A DNA stretch of 64,000 nt from Bradyrhizobium murdochi (GTDB taxonomy: Bacteria > Pseudomonadota > Alphaproteobacteria > Rhizobiales > Xanthobacteraceae), in assembly GCF_000472965.1 (NCBI RefSeq), contig NZ_AXAU01000019.1:94341-158340 (forward strand). The letters run 5' to 3'. Under the pieces are notes generated by a model. The model worked only from the letters and a program-made list of their open reading frames with translations, was not told the DNA's origin and did no database searches. Both the position numbers and the translations under genes were made by a program. Shown one piece after another: positions 1-8,929 of the stretch; within the stretch, counting starts at the first letter, position 1; each line of letters starts with the position of its first letter.

Positions 1-2056
1 CGGCGATGCCGACGACCACGCTCGACAGCTCCAGATGCCGGTTGGAGACGTGCATCACGACCGCCCCCTGCGGCGCCAGCTTGGACTTGTAGATTTCCAT
101 GGCTTCTACGGTCGCCAGGTGAACCGGGATCGCATCCGACGAATAGGCGTCGACGATGATCAGGTCATAGACGCCGTCGGGCTCGCGCGCGAAGGTGAGC
201 CGCGCATCGCCGATCACGGGCTGCATGTTCGGCTCGCAGACCTGGATATAGGTAAAATATTTCGGGTCTCGCGCGGTATCGACCATCGTCTGATCGATCT
301 CGAAGAATTTCCACTCCTCGCCGGGCTCCGAGGCGCAGGCCAGCGTGCCGGAGCCGAGCCCGATCACGGCCACGCGCAGCGGCGCGCCCTTGCGTTCACG
401 GATCGCCGTGATCGCCTGGCCGATGCCGCCGTCCCTGTAGTAGTAGGTGATCGGCTCCGGCTGGCCGGTGACCGGCGTGCCGTCGTCGTTCTTGAATTTC
501 TCGGCGCCATGGATCGTGGTGCCGTGCATCAGCACGTGATACTGGCCGTTCGGCGTCACCACGATCTTGTGGACGCCGAAGAAGCTGCGCACCGTCTCGA
601 CCCGCCCGTCGTCGGAGGGATACATCCGGATCAGCACCAGCGCCAACGTCACCACGGCGGTCAGCTTCCAGCGATCCGCCTTGAGCAGGATCGCCAATAT
701 CATCGAGAGGACCGCAACTGCGCCTACCACGTAGACTCGATTGGTATCCAGCCATGTGAAAATTTTGCCGCTGCTGTAGGACGGCGCGATCAGCGCCACC
801 GCAGCGATGGCCAGCAGCGGCCAGAACCAGCGGGTCCATTGCGGCCACCGCTCGTCGGCCGGCGGCCGGCACAGCACCGCCAGCGCCACCAGGATCGGAT
901 ATTCCGCGACCCAGGAGAACGTGAACGGCGCGATTAGCCCCGTGAACAGTCCGCCGACCATGCCGCCGAACGACAGCGCGACATAGAAACCAGTGAGATA
1001 TTTCGCGGCGGGGCGGGTGCGCGCCAACTCGCCATGACAGGCCATCGCAATAATGAAGAAGCAAAGCTGGTGGCCGCCGAGCGTCAGCAACAGGTTCTGC
1101 TCGCCGCCTATCGCCAACAGCAGGATCACCCCCATGATCGCCAACGGTTGCAGCATCAGCATGAACTTGTGCGGCAACAGCGGGCGTGATTGGAACACCA
1201 GCACCCAGGTCAAGAGATAGAGCGACAGCGGCAGCACCCACAGCAAGGGCGCCGCCGCAACATCGGTGGAAATATGCGCGGTCACCGCGATCAGCAGCCC
1301 CGACGGGACGGCGGCAAGGAAGATCCAGCGGGCGCGCAAAATCCATGACGGTGCCGGCGCGGCGCTATCGTCGGCCGGCATGTTCAGTTCCGCCGCCTTC
1401 GCCGGCGAGCGCAATAGCAACACGCCGCAGGTTGCGATCAGCACGATGAGCAGGCCGTATCCACCGGTCCAGATCAGGTTCTGCGTGCGCAGCGTGAACA
1501 TCGGCTCCAGCAGCACCGGATAGGACAACAGCGCCAGGAAACTGCCGACATTCGAGGAAGCGTAGAGGAAGTACGGGTCGGGACCGTTGGGGTGGCCGGT
1601 GCGGACGAACCAGGCCTGCAGCAGCGGGTTGTTGGCCGCGAGCGCGAAGAACGGCAGGCCGATCGAGACCGCAAACAAGCCGAGCAGCCAAAGCGCATAG
1701 CCGGAATTCGGCGGATCGCCCCACCCGCCTGCGATCGACAGCGGCATCGTCAGCATCGCAACTGCGAGCAGCGCTAGATGAACCGCCACGGGAATCGTGC
1801 GATTGCGCGCCTGCATCAAAAAATGCGCATAGGCATAGCCGCCGAGCAGCAGCGACTGGAAGAACACCATCGCCACCGACCAAACCGCCGGCGAGCCGCC
1901 GAGCCGCGGCAGCACCATCTTGGTGAACAAGGGTTGCACCGAAAACAGCAGTAGCGCGCTGACGAAAATCGCAGCGGTGTAAACGACCAGGACCAGCCGG
2001 TTCCGGCTTTCAGAAGGCTGGTCCGCTGAAACGGACAGATCGGGAGACGTCATCAT
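1..2056 (-). CDS. Fused MFS / spermidine synthase-like protein (3' end outside window)
   Basis: A minus-strand frame is open from an ATG pair at 2056/2053 to the window edge, at least 685 codons. The N-terminal part is a run of hydrophobic helices, as in the fused MFS/spermidine synthase family. The C-terminal part is a Rossmann methyltransferase-like domain: YHVLMHGTTIHGAE, then EPITYYYRDGGIGQAI, a SAM-type GLGSGTLAC loop, FEIDQTMVD, and DAYSSDAIP where spermidine synthases carry the catalytic Asp. Family members are membrane proteins of poorly defined role; true polyamine synthesis is not shown. The gene lies divergent from the oxidoreductase at 2223. The stop codon lies left of position 1, so the length is unknown. 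Confidence 0.85.
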   Translation of the reverse strand, partial: MMTSPDLSVSADQPSESRNRLVLVVYTAAIFVSALLLFSVQPLFTKMVLPRLGGSPAVWSVAMVFFQSLLLGGYAYAHFLMQARNRTIPVAVHLALLAVAMLTMPLSIAGGWGDPPNSGYALWLLGLFAVSIGLPFFALAANNPLLQAWFVRTGHPNGPDPYFLYASSNVGSFLALLSYPVLLEPMFTLRTQNLIWTGGYGLLIVLIATCGVLLLRSPAKAAELNMPADDSAAPAPSWILRARWIFLAAVPSGLLIAVTAHISTDVAAAPLLWVLPLSLYLLTWVLVFQSRPLLPHKFMLMLQPLAIMGVILLLAIGGEQNLLLTLGGHQLCFFIIAMACHGELARTRPAAKYLTGFYVALSFGGMVGGLFTGLIAPFTFSWVAEYPILVALAVLCRPPADERWPQWTRWFWPLLAIAAVALIAPSYSSGKIFTWLDTNRVYVVGAVAVLSMILAILLKADRWKLTAVVTLALVLIRMYPSDDGRVETVRSFFGVHKIVVTPNGQYHVLMHGTTIHGAEKFKNDDGTPVTGQPEPITYYYRDGGIGQAITAIRERKGAPLRVAVIGLGSGTLACASEPGEEWKFFEIDQTMVDTARDPKYFTYIQVCEPNMQPVIGDARLTFAREPDGVYDLIIVDAYSSDAIPVHLATVEAMEIYKSKLAPQGAVVMHVSNRHLELSSVVVGIA

Positions 2057-2222
2057 AACTCCGGCTGGAAACCGGCGGGCGCCGGTGGCGGGATGCCCGG
2101 CAGGGCCGCCGGAGGGGCGCAATGGAGCACAGGGCGACACGGCGAGCAATGCGGGATAAGAAAGCACGGATAGGGCGCGCCGCGCCCATCCTGATCAAAC
2201 CTTCTTGAAGCTGAAGCTGGGC

Positions 2223-3824
2223 ATGAACGAGACGGACGTTGTCATCATCGGTGCGGGGCACAACGGCCTCACCTGCGCGGCCTATCTCGCGATGGCCGGC
2301 CTGCGCGTGAGAGTGGTCGAGCGCCGCAAGGCGGTCGGTGGCGCCGCGGTGACCGAGGAATTCCATCCCGGTTTCCGCAATTCGGTGGCCGCCTATACCG
2401 TCAGCCTGCTCAATCCGCAGATCATCGCCGACCTGAAACTCGCCGAACACGGCCTGCGCATCGTCGAGCGCCGCGCGCAGAATTTTCTGCCTGCCCCCGA
2501 CGGCAGCTATCTCCTGACCGGCGAGGGCCGCACCCGGCAATCGGTGGCTAAACTCAGCGAGCGCGATGCCGTCACGATCGAGGCCTTCTCGCGCGAACTG
2601 GAAGCTATCGCCGATGTGCTGCGGCAATTCGTGCTGCGCGCGCCGCCGAACCTCGTCGAGGGCTTTGGGATCGGCGCGATCCGCGAGGCCTTCAACGCCG
2701 TCGGCACGGCCGGCATCCTGCGCAAGCTCTCGCTCGAACAGCAGCGCAGCCTGCTCGACCTGTTCACGCGATCGGCCGGCGAAATGCTGGACGAGCGTTT
2801 CGAGAGCGACCTGGTGAAGGCGCTGTTCGGCTTCGACGCCATCGTCGGCAATTACGCCAGCCCCTACGCCGCCGGCTCCGCCTATGTGATGCTGCACCAC
2901 GCGTTCGGCGAGGTGAACGGCAAGAAGGGCGTATGGGGCCACGCCATCGGCGGCATGGGCGCGATCACGCAAGCCATGGCGCGCGCAGCCCGCGGGCATG
3001 GCGCCGAGATCGAAACGGAGGCCGGCGTGCGCGAGGTGATCGTCGAGGGCGGGCGCGCCGCAGGCGTCATCCTCGACAATGGCGAGACCATCCGCGCGAA
3101 ATACGTCGTGTCCGGCGTCAATCCGAAATTGCTGTATACGCGGCTCGTGCCGTCGGGCGCGCTGACGCCGGAATTCCTCGCACGCATCGCGCGCTGGCGC
3201 AACGCATCCGGCACCTTCCGGATGAATGTCGCGCTGAACGCCCTACCTTCCTTCACCGCCCTGCCCGGCGCCGGCGATCATCTCACTGCCGGCATCATTC
3301 TCGCACCCAGCCTCGGTTACATGGATCGCGCCTGGCAGGACGCGCGAGAGCACGGCTGGAGCCGCGAGCCGGTGGTGGAAATGCTGATCCCCTCGACGCT
3401 CGACGATTCCCTTGCACCGGAGGGCCGGCATGTCGCGAGCCTGTTCTGCCAGCACGTCGCGCCGGAATTGCCGAATGGAAAGTCATGGGACGATCACCGC
3501 GATGAGGTCGCCGACCTCATGATTGCGACGGTGGACAAATTCGCGCCGGGCTTTGCGACAAGCGTGATCGGCCGTCAGGTGCTGTCGCCGCTGGATCTCG
3601 AGCGCCAGTTCGGTCTGCTCGGTGGCGACATCTTTCATGGGGCGCTGACGCTAAACCAATTGTTCTCGGCGCGGCCGATGCTGGGCCATGCCGATTATCG
3701 CGGGCCGCTGAAGGGCCTCTACCATTGCGGCTCGGGCGCGCATCCCGGCGGCGGCGTCACCGGCGCTCCCGGCCACAACGCCGCGAAGGTGATCCTGAGC
3801 GATCACCGCGCCCTGTTCGGATAG
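2223..3824 (+). CDS. CrtI/phytoene desaturase-like FAD-dependent oxidoreductase
   Basis: 533 codons from ATG 2223; an in-frame TTG at 2205 is possible but the dinucleotide fold begins directly after the ATG. The N-terminus has the FAD-binding pattern VVIIGAGHNGLTCAAYLA followed by a basic VVERRKAVGG strand. The C-terminus has the family's GLYHCGSGAHPGGGVTGAPGHNAA segment, which closes over the flavin. This places it in the phytoene dehydrogenase/PYROXD2-like group, which desaturates or oxidises lipophilic substrates. No carotenoid genes lie nearby, so the substrate is unknown. It stands alone between a divergent membrane protein and prmA. Confidence 0.85.
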   Translation: MNETDVVIIGAGHNGLTCAAYLAMAGLRVRVVERRKAVGGAAVTEEFHPGFRNSVAAYTVSLLNPQIIADLKLAEHGLRIVERRAQNFLPAPDGSYLLTGEGRTRQSVAKLSERDAVTIEAFSRELEAIADVLRQFVLRAPPNLVEGFGIGAIREAFNAVGTAGILRKLSLEQQRSLLDLFTRSAGEMLDERFESDLVKALFGFDAIVGNYASPYAAGSAYVMLHHAFGEVNGKKGVWGHAIGGMGAITQAMARAARGHGAEIETEAGVREVIVEGGRAAGVILDNGETIRAKYVVSGVNPKLLYTRLVPSGALTPEFLARIARWRNASGTFRMNVALNALPSFTALPGAGDHLTAGIILAPSLGYMDRAWQDAREHGWSREPVVEMLIPSTLDDSLAPEGRHVASLFCQHVAPELPNGKSWDDHRDEVADLMIATVDKFAPGFATSVIGRQVLSPLDLERQFGLLGGDIFHGALTLNQLFSARPMLGHADYRGPLKGLYHCGSGAHPGGGVTGAPGHNAAKVILSDHRALFG

Positions 3825-4065
3825 AATGCAGTGGACAATGTCGGCAAAGCGGGTGGGTAATGGCGGGAGAAGCCTGTGGATTGCTTGTTGATAACCCGCG
3901 GCATCGGCTGTGGAAGACATCGGTATGTTTCCGTTGACAACCGGTTGGCAACTTCCCCGCTCGGCTGTGGACAGGCGGTAGAAAGATGCGACATGAAACT
4001 TGCTCAAGTTTGAACGAAACGCCCATTCCCAATCGTATCCTTCCCCGCTTTCGCCAGGTTCTTCA
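3825..4065. promoter_or_regulatory. prmA upstream region with DnaA-box-like motifs
   Basis: A 241-base non-coding gap. Five near matches to the DnaA box (TGTGGATAA orientation) occur at 3830-3838, 3875-3883, 3886-3894, 3909-3917 and 3966-3974. The best is TGTTGATAA at 3886, one mismatch. Spacing is irregular. No replication gene is adjacent, so a regulatory role or chance are both possible. Confidence 0.3.
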
Positions 4066-4956
4066 ATGACTTCTCTCGCCCCCACACATCGCGTCCATTT
4101 TGCCGTCGGCGACGAGCACACAGCCAAGGGCGTCGTCGACGCCCTGACCGAGGTTTTTTTTGAGGGCCAGGCGGCAATCGCCGCGTTCGAACGGCCGGAT
4201 GGCCGATGGGACGTCACGGTGCATTTTGGCGAGCCGCCCGATCAGCCGCTGGTCCGCGAACTCGTGGCCAATGCGGCCGACGCGGAAATCGCAGCCGGCA
4301 TCGCCTTCGACACGGTCGAGGCCAAGGATTGGGTCAAGGCCAGCCTCGAGGACCTGGTTCCCGTGCCCGCCGGGCGCTTTGTGGTCCACGGCCAGCATGA
4401 CCGCGACAGGATCTCGCCCAACAAGCTTGGCATCGAGATCGAGGCGGCGCTGGCCTTCGGCACCGGCCACCACGGCACCACGCGCGGCTGCCTTCTGCTG
4501 CTCGATCATGTTCTGAAAGCCTGGCGCCCGCGCCGCGTGCTCGATCTCGGCACCGGCACCGGCGTGCTGGCGATTGCGGCGGCGAAAGCGCTGCACGAAA
4601 AGATACTGGCCAGCGATATCGATCCGCCCTCGGTGCAGGTCGCGCGCGACAATGCGCGGCTGAATGTATCGGGACATCTTGTGCGGGCGGTGCGCGCCAC
4701 CGGCTTCTCGGCGCCGCAATTTGCCCAAGCCGCGCCGTTCGATCTGGTGCTGGCGAATATTCTGGCCAATCCGCTGCGGCAATTGGCCGGGCCGATGGCG
4801 CGGCATCTGGCGCCGTCCGCGCTGGTCATTCTCTCAGGGCTTTTGACGCATCAGGCGCCCGCCGTCATCGCCGCCTATCGCGCCCGCGGGCTGGTTCCCG
4901 TGCGGCATCTGCGCATCGAAGGCTGGAGCAGCCTCCTGCTGCGCAAGGAATTCTAA
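4066..4956 (+). CDS. prmA: Ribosomal protein L11 methyltransferase
   Basis: 296 codons from ATG 4066; the reading frame extends upstream to a TTG at 4000 but the family starts near the ATG. PrmA trimethylates amino groups of ribosomal protein L11 using S-adenosylmethionine. The signature AFGTGHHGTT is at residues 130-139, SAM motif I DLGTGTGVLAI at 160-170, the acidic SDID after strand two near 183-186, and NILANPL (catalytic NPPF-like loop) at 231-237. The length matches alphaproteobacterial PrmA. It ends in a 4-base convergent overlap with the small gene on the other strand. Confidence 0.95.
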   Translation: MTSLAPTHRVHFAVGDEHTAKGVVDALTEVFFEGQAAIAAFERPDGRWDVTVHFGEPPDQPLVRELVANAADAEIAAGIAFDTVEAKDWVKASLEDLVPVPAGRFVVHGQHDRDRISPNKLGIEIEAALAFGTGHHGTTRGCLLLLDHVLKAWRPRRVLDLGTGTGVLAIAAAKALHEKILASDIDPPSVQVARDNARLNVSGHLVRAVRATGFSAPQFAQAAPFDLVLANILANPLRQLAGPMARHLAPSALVILSGLLTHQAPAVIAAYRARGLVPVRHLRIEGWSSLLLRKEF

Positions 4957-5141
4957 TCCGCTGGTCTCTGCCGGTTGCGGGCGATCACGCCCTTTTCTTT
5001 CTTCAACGACCGCTTGACGCGCGCTTCCGCGAACCGGTCGAGGATCTGGACGATGACGCCGCGCTGCTTCTTGTTGGCGACGGGCGGCGCGGGGCCGCGA
5101 CGTTCCGGCGGTGAAATCTTCTCAAACGTGAAAGCAGGCAT
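4953..5141 (-). CDS. Small conserved-looking hypothetical protein (62 aa)
   Basis: 62 codons from ATG 5141, preceded by a strong AGAGGGG Shine-Dalgarno sequence eight bases upstream. The product is basic: a short N-terminal MPAFTFEKISPPERR, a Pro/Ala stretch, then a probable helix (QRGVIVQILDRFAEARVKRSLKK). It has no signal peptide or membrane segment and no domain I can name. The ribosome site and tight convergent packing against prmA argue that it is real. Function unknown. Confidence 0.6.
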   Translation of the reverse strand: MPAFTFEKISPPERRGPAPPVANKKQRGVIVQILDRFAEARVKRSLKKEKGVIARNRQRPAD

Positions 5142-5330
5142 GGTGTATCCCCTCTTCGTTGAGTTGAAACACTCCTGGAGCTTCTCCCGGTATCTTGAGC
5201 TGAGCGGCTACACCGCAATCCGCTCCGTCCGACTAGCGCGGACCGACATATTGAAGCACAGATTATGCCAAATTGTGGCGGAGACTGCCGCATTGCGGAC
5301 CGCTCCACCCAACCCTAAAGTGACCAGGCA

Positions 5331-7166
5331 ATGTTCGAAGCCCATTTCCAGACATTCGAAGAACCCGAAGGCGGCGTGGCGCTGACCGCGCGGCTGGCCC
5401 GCTTCCGCGAGGAGCTGGCGCGGCGGAAGTTAACGGGATTCGTGGTTCCGCGCGCCGATCAGCAACAGAACGAATATGTCCCGGCCTCCGAAGAACGGCT
5501 GGCCTGGCTGAGCGGCTTCACTGGTTCGGCAGGCATGGCGATCGTTCTGACGCGCGATGCCGCGGTTTTCGTCGATGGCCGATATACGCTGCAGGCCGTC
5601 AAGCAGGTCGACCGCAAGGCCTGGCAAATCGAGCCGCTGGCCGATCCGCCGCCGGAGCAGTGGCTGACCAAGCACCTTGCGGCCGGCGACCGCCTCGGTT
5701 TCGACCCGTGGCTGCACACGTCGGCGGCAGCCGAGCGTCTGGCCGCCGCCTGCACCAAGGCGGGCGCGGAACTGATTGCGGTCGAAACCAACCCGCTGGA
5801 TTCGATCTGGACCGAGCGCCCGGCCCCGCCGCTCGGCCGCGTCACCACTCACGGCGTGCAGTTTTCCGGCGAGATCGAAGCCGAAAAACTCAAGCGCATC
5901 CGGCTGGAGATCAACAAGCTCGGCGTCGACGCGCTGGTGCTGTCGGACAGCCACGCGGTGGCCTGGACCTTCAACATCCGCGGCGCCGACGTCTCGCACA
6001 CACCGCTGCCCTTGTCCTACGCGCTGGTGCCGAAGGACGGCCGCCCCACCATCTTCATCGACCATCGCAAGCTGTCCAACCTGACGCGCGACCACCTCGA
6101 ACAATCCGCCGATGTCCGCGAACCCGACGCATTGGTGCCTGCTCTGGCTGAGCTTGCGCGCAGCGGCGCCGCGATCGCGCTTGATGCCGCCACCGCCGCG
6201 GATGCACTGAGCCGGCTGATCGCAGGCGCCGGCGGAAAACCGGTACGCGGCAACGATCCGGTGAGCCTGTTGAAGGCGGTGAAGAACATCACCGAGATCG
6301 AGGGCACGCGGACCGCGCACCAGCGCGACGCGGTGGCGCTGGCGCGCTTCCTCGCCTGGATCGACCGCGAGGCGCCGTCGGGCGCGCTGACCGAAATCGA
6401 CACCGTCGAGGCCCTGGAAACGTTCCGTCGCCAGACCTGCGCGCTGAAAGATGTTTCGTTTCCGACCATCGCCGGCACCGGGCCGAACGGCGCCATCGTG
6501 CATTACCGCGTCACCCGCAAGAGCAACCGGCGAATTTCGCCCGGCGATCTGCTGCTGATCGATTCCGGCGCGCAATATGAGGACGGCACCACCGACGTCA
6601 CCCGCACCATCGCAATCGGCAATCCGACCGACGAAATGCGCGATCGTTTCACCCGTGTGCTGCGTGGGCACATCGCGATTGCACGCGCGGTGTTTCCGGA
6701 CGGCACCACCGGCGCGCAGATCGACTCCTTTGCGCGACAATTTTTGTGGCAGGCCGGCCTCGATTTCGAGCACGGCACCGGCCACGGCGTCGGCAGCTAC
6801 CTCTCGGTGCATGAAGGCCCGGCGCGCATCTCGAAACTCGGCACCACGCCCCTGAAGCGCGGCATGATCCTCTCCAACGAGCCTGGCTACTACAAGACCG
6901 ACGCCTACGGCATCCGGATCGAGAACCTCGAACTCGTCATCGGCACCGATATACCCGGCGCCGAGAAGCCGGTGAACGCGTTCGAGACGCTGACGCTGGC
7001 GCCGATCGACCGACGTCTGATCGACGTGAACATGTTGAGCGCGACGGAGCTGAAGTGGCTCAACGACTACCACGAGCGCGTCAACCGCGCGGTGCGCCCG
7101 CACCTCGACGACAATGCCACGAAACTGTGGCTGGACGAAGCGACGGCAGCGCTGCTGCCGATTTGA
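5331..7166 (+). CDS. pepP: Xaa-Pro aminopeptidase, M24B family
   Basis: 611 codons, the long three-domain form. Two creatinase-like N-terminal domains precede a C-terminal pita-bread metallopeptidase domain. Dinuclear-metal ligands are visible: D411 and D422 (LLIDSGAQYEDGTTDV), H485 (GTGHGVG), E517 (SNEPGYY) and E531 (RIENLEL). The enzyme removes N-terminal residues preceding proline, probably in the cytoplasm, as no signal peptide is seen. The gene is monocistronic: divergent from the 62-codon gene and followed by a truncated palindromic repeat. The ligand set is complete. The symbol pepP is by family; the long form is more like eukaryotic APP1. Confidence 0.92.
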   Translation: MFEAHFQTFEEPEGGVALTARLARFREELARRKLTGFVVPRADQQQNEYVPASEERLAWLSGFTGSAGMAIVLTRDAAVFVDGRYTLQAVKQVDRKAWQIEPLADPPPEQWLTKHLAAGDRLGFDPWLHTSAAAERLAAACTKAGAELIAVETNPLDSIWTERPAPPLGRVTTHGVQFSGEIEAEKLKRIRLEINKLGVDALVLSDSHAVAWTFNIRGADVSHTPLPLSYALVPKDGRPTIFIDHRKLSNLTRDHLEQSADVREPDALVPALAELARSGAAIALDAATAADALSRLIAGAGGKPVRGNDPVSLLKAVKNITEIEGTRTAHQRDAVALARFLAWIDREAPSGALTEIDTVEALETFRRQTCALKDVSFPTIAGTGPNGAIVHYRVTRKSNRRISPGDLLLIDSGAQYEDGTTDVTRTIAIGNPTDEMRDRFTRVLRGHIAIARAVFPDGTTGAQIDSFARQFLWQAGLDFEHGTGHGVGSYLSVHEGPARISKLGTTPLKRGMILSNEPGYYKTDAYGIRIENLELVIGTDIPGAEKPVNAFETLTLAPIDRRLIDVNMLSATELKWLNDYHERVNRAVRPHLDDNATKLWLDEATAALLPI

Positions 7167-7169
7167 TCC

Positions 7170-7237
7170 GTCATTCCGGGGCGCGTCGAAGACGCGAACC
7201 CGGAATCTCGAGATTCCGGCTCTGGCGCGCGCGGTAC
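7170..7237. repeat. Family A palindromic repeat, truncated copy (A1)
   Basis: It begins GTCATTCCGGGGCG, continues through the core GGAATCTCGAGATTCC, then decays before the expected right end. Located just after the aminopeptidase stop. Same family as copies at 8720, 11099, 11499, 21519, 41145 and 45557. Confidence 0.75.
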
Positions 7238-7435
7238 CCCGAGGCCCACCTCTACAGCGATACGGCGCGGGTGCCGGACAAAAAATCGCGAAAACAACCC
7301 CATGCAAAGTAGAATCCAGCGGCCCAGCCTCTTACCCGCCTCCCCAATTCAGCATGGCCGCATGCCAAAACATCCCTGTTCGCGCTGAGCCATCTGGTTA
7401 AGAGTCCGATCCAAGCAAAACAGGATCTGAACTGA

Positions 7436-8713
7436 ATGCACGGCGTCGTGGGCAAGCCGCCCGACGCGGCGGCGAATGCCGTCGCGACCTCAAAGATCAT
7501 GCTGCTGATGCTGGTGGCGATGACCGGCGTCGCGCCGATCTCGCTCTACATGCTGGTGCCGGCGCTGCCCGTGCTAGCGACGATGTTCGGTGGTGACATT
7601 TCCGTCGTACAGATGACGGTGTCGCTCTACATGGTCGGCATCGCCTGCTCGCAGCTCATCATGGGACCGCTGTCGGACAAGTTCGGACGCCGCCCGGTGC
7701 TGCTCGCGGGCCTTGCGCTGATGGTGGCGGCGAGCGTCGGCTGCTCGTTGGCGCAGACGCTGCCGCAACTGATTGCCGCGCGTTTCCTGCAGGCGCTGGG
7801 CGGCGCGACCGGCATGGTGGTGAGCCGCGCCATCATCCGCGACCTCTACAGCCGCGACCGCATCAGCTCCATGATCAGCCTCGTGGTCGCCGTGATGATG
7901 ATGGCGCAGATGCTCAGCGCGCTGGTCGGCGGCCTCCTGGAGACCGCGTTCGGCTGGCGCGCCATTTTCTATTTCATCACGGCGGCTTCGCTCGGCGTTG
8001 CGGTCCTGATCGCGCTGGCGCTGCCCGAGACGCGCGGCGAACGCAGCGAGAGCAGCAGCTTCCGCGGCGACGTCGGCAAGCTGATCCGCAGCCGCGCCTT
8101 CATCGGCTATGTGCTGTGCCAGGTGCTGGCTTCCCAGATTATTTTCATGTTCGCCGGCGGCGGACCTTACATCGTGGTGACGCAGATGGGCCGAACCACG
8201 GCCGAATATGGCGCGTGGTTCGCGACGACGGGATTTGCCTATCTGATCGGCAATGTGTTCTGCGTCCGTTTCGCGCCGCGGCATTCGCTGGAGAAGCTGA
8301 TCTGGTTCGGGCTCGCGGTGCAATTCGGCGGCGCCCTCTTGAACCTCGTATTGAGCATTGGCGGGATCAACCAGGCGCCGCTCTGGCTGTTCGGCACCCA
8401 GATGATCGTGATGGTCGCCAACGCCTTCGTCATGAACAACGCCGCGGCCGGCGCCATCAGCGCGCGTCCTGAGGCCGCCGGCACCGCCTCCGGCGCGATG
8501 GGGTTTCTGCAGCAGGGCATCGGCGCGCTGGTCTCGCAATTCGGCGCCTATCTCGGCGGCCACTCCACGACCACGCTGCCGCTGACGGCGGCGATCTTCG
8601 CGCTGTCGATTGCCTGCATCTCGGTGATGTTCTTCATTGTGCCGCGGCGAGACGTCGTGGTCAGCGAGGAGCTGATGAAGAAGGCGGAGGAGGAAGAGTC
8701 GGGGATGTTGTGA
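7436..8713 (+). CDS. MFS multidrug exporter, Bcr/CflA type
   Basis: 425 codons with about twelve hydrophobic segments. Motif A of drug/H+ antiporters is present after TM2 (GPLSDKFGRRPVLLAG), and the motif-C-like stretch in TM5 fits the 12-TM DHA1 group. Members of the Bcr/CflA subfamily export bicyclomycin, chloramphenicol or sulfathiazole; the substrate here is not predictable. The start ATG at 7436 is followed by a short polar N-terminus and then TM1 (IMLLMLVAMTGVAPISLYMLVPALP). The gene stands alone with repeats on both sides. No regulator is next to it. Confidence 0.88.
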   Translation: MHGVVGKPPDAAANAVATSKIMLLMLVAMTGVAPISLYMLVPALPVLATMFGGDISVVQMTVSLYMVGIACSQLIMGPLSDKFGRRPVLLAGLALMVAASVGCSLAQTLPQLIAARFLQALGGATGMVVSRAIIRDLYSRDRISSMISLVVAVMMMAQMLSALVGGLLETAFGWRAIFYFITAASLGVAVLIALALPETRGERSESSSFRGDVGKLIRSRAFIGYVLCQVLASQIIFMFAGGGPYIVVTQMGRTTAEYGAWFATTGFAYLIGNVFCVRFAPRHSLEKLIWFGLAVQFGGALLNLVLSIGGINQAPLWLFGTQMIVMVANAFVMNNAAAGAISARPEAAGTASGAMGFLQQGIGALVSQFGAYLGGHSTTTLPLTAAIFALSIACISVMFFIVPRRDVVVSEELMKKAEEEESGML

Positions 8714-8719
8714 CCCGAC

Positions 8720-8800
8720 GTCATTCCGGGGCGGCTCGAAGAGCCGAACCCGGAATCTCGAGATTCCGGGTCTGGTCCTTCGGACCATCCCGGAATGACG
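8720..8800. repeat. Family A palindromic repeat (A2)
   Basis: Full-length copy: GTCATTCCGGGGCG at the left, core GGAATCTCGAGATTCCGGG, and CCCGGAATGACG at the right. It lies four codons after the MFS stop. Confidence 0.85.
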
Positions 8801-8831
8801 GTGCCTCAAACGATCACGCTGTGCTTCAGCC

Positions 8832-8913
8832 GTCATTGCGAGCGAAGCGAAGCAATCCACTTATCCGCTTGCGGCGCCATGGATTGCTTCGTCACTTCGC
8901 TCCTCGCAATGAC
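8832..8913. repeat. Family B palindromic repeat
   Basis: An inverted pair: GTCATTGCGAGCGAAGCGAA then AGCAATCCA on the left, and TGGATTGCTTCG then CTCCTCGCAATGAC on the right, with about 25 bases between. It differs from family A and lies between the convergent MFS and ligA genes, where it could act as a bidirectional terminator. Confidence 0.85.
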
Positions 8914-8929
8914 GGTGGGAGAACGCCCC

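Noticed and set aside
396..1346. 316-codon minus-strand frame and the 300-codon plus frame at 35-937
   Set aside because: Both are shadows of the membrane/spermidine-synthase gene, whose own frame shows clear motifs.
3825..4065. Replication origin
   Set aside because: DnaA-box-like motifs occur, but there is no AT-rich unwinding stretch and no origin-associated gene nearby.
5430..7307. 625-codon minus-strand frame opposite the aminopeptidase
   Set aside because: Arg/Gly/Ala-rich low-complexity translation, typical of antisense frames in GC-rich genes. The plus strand has all metal ligands.
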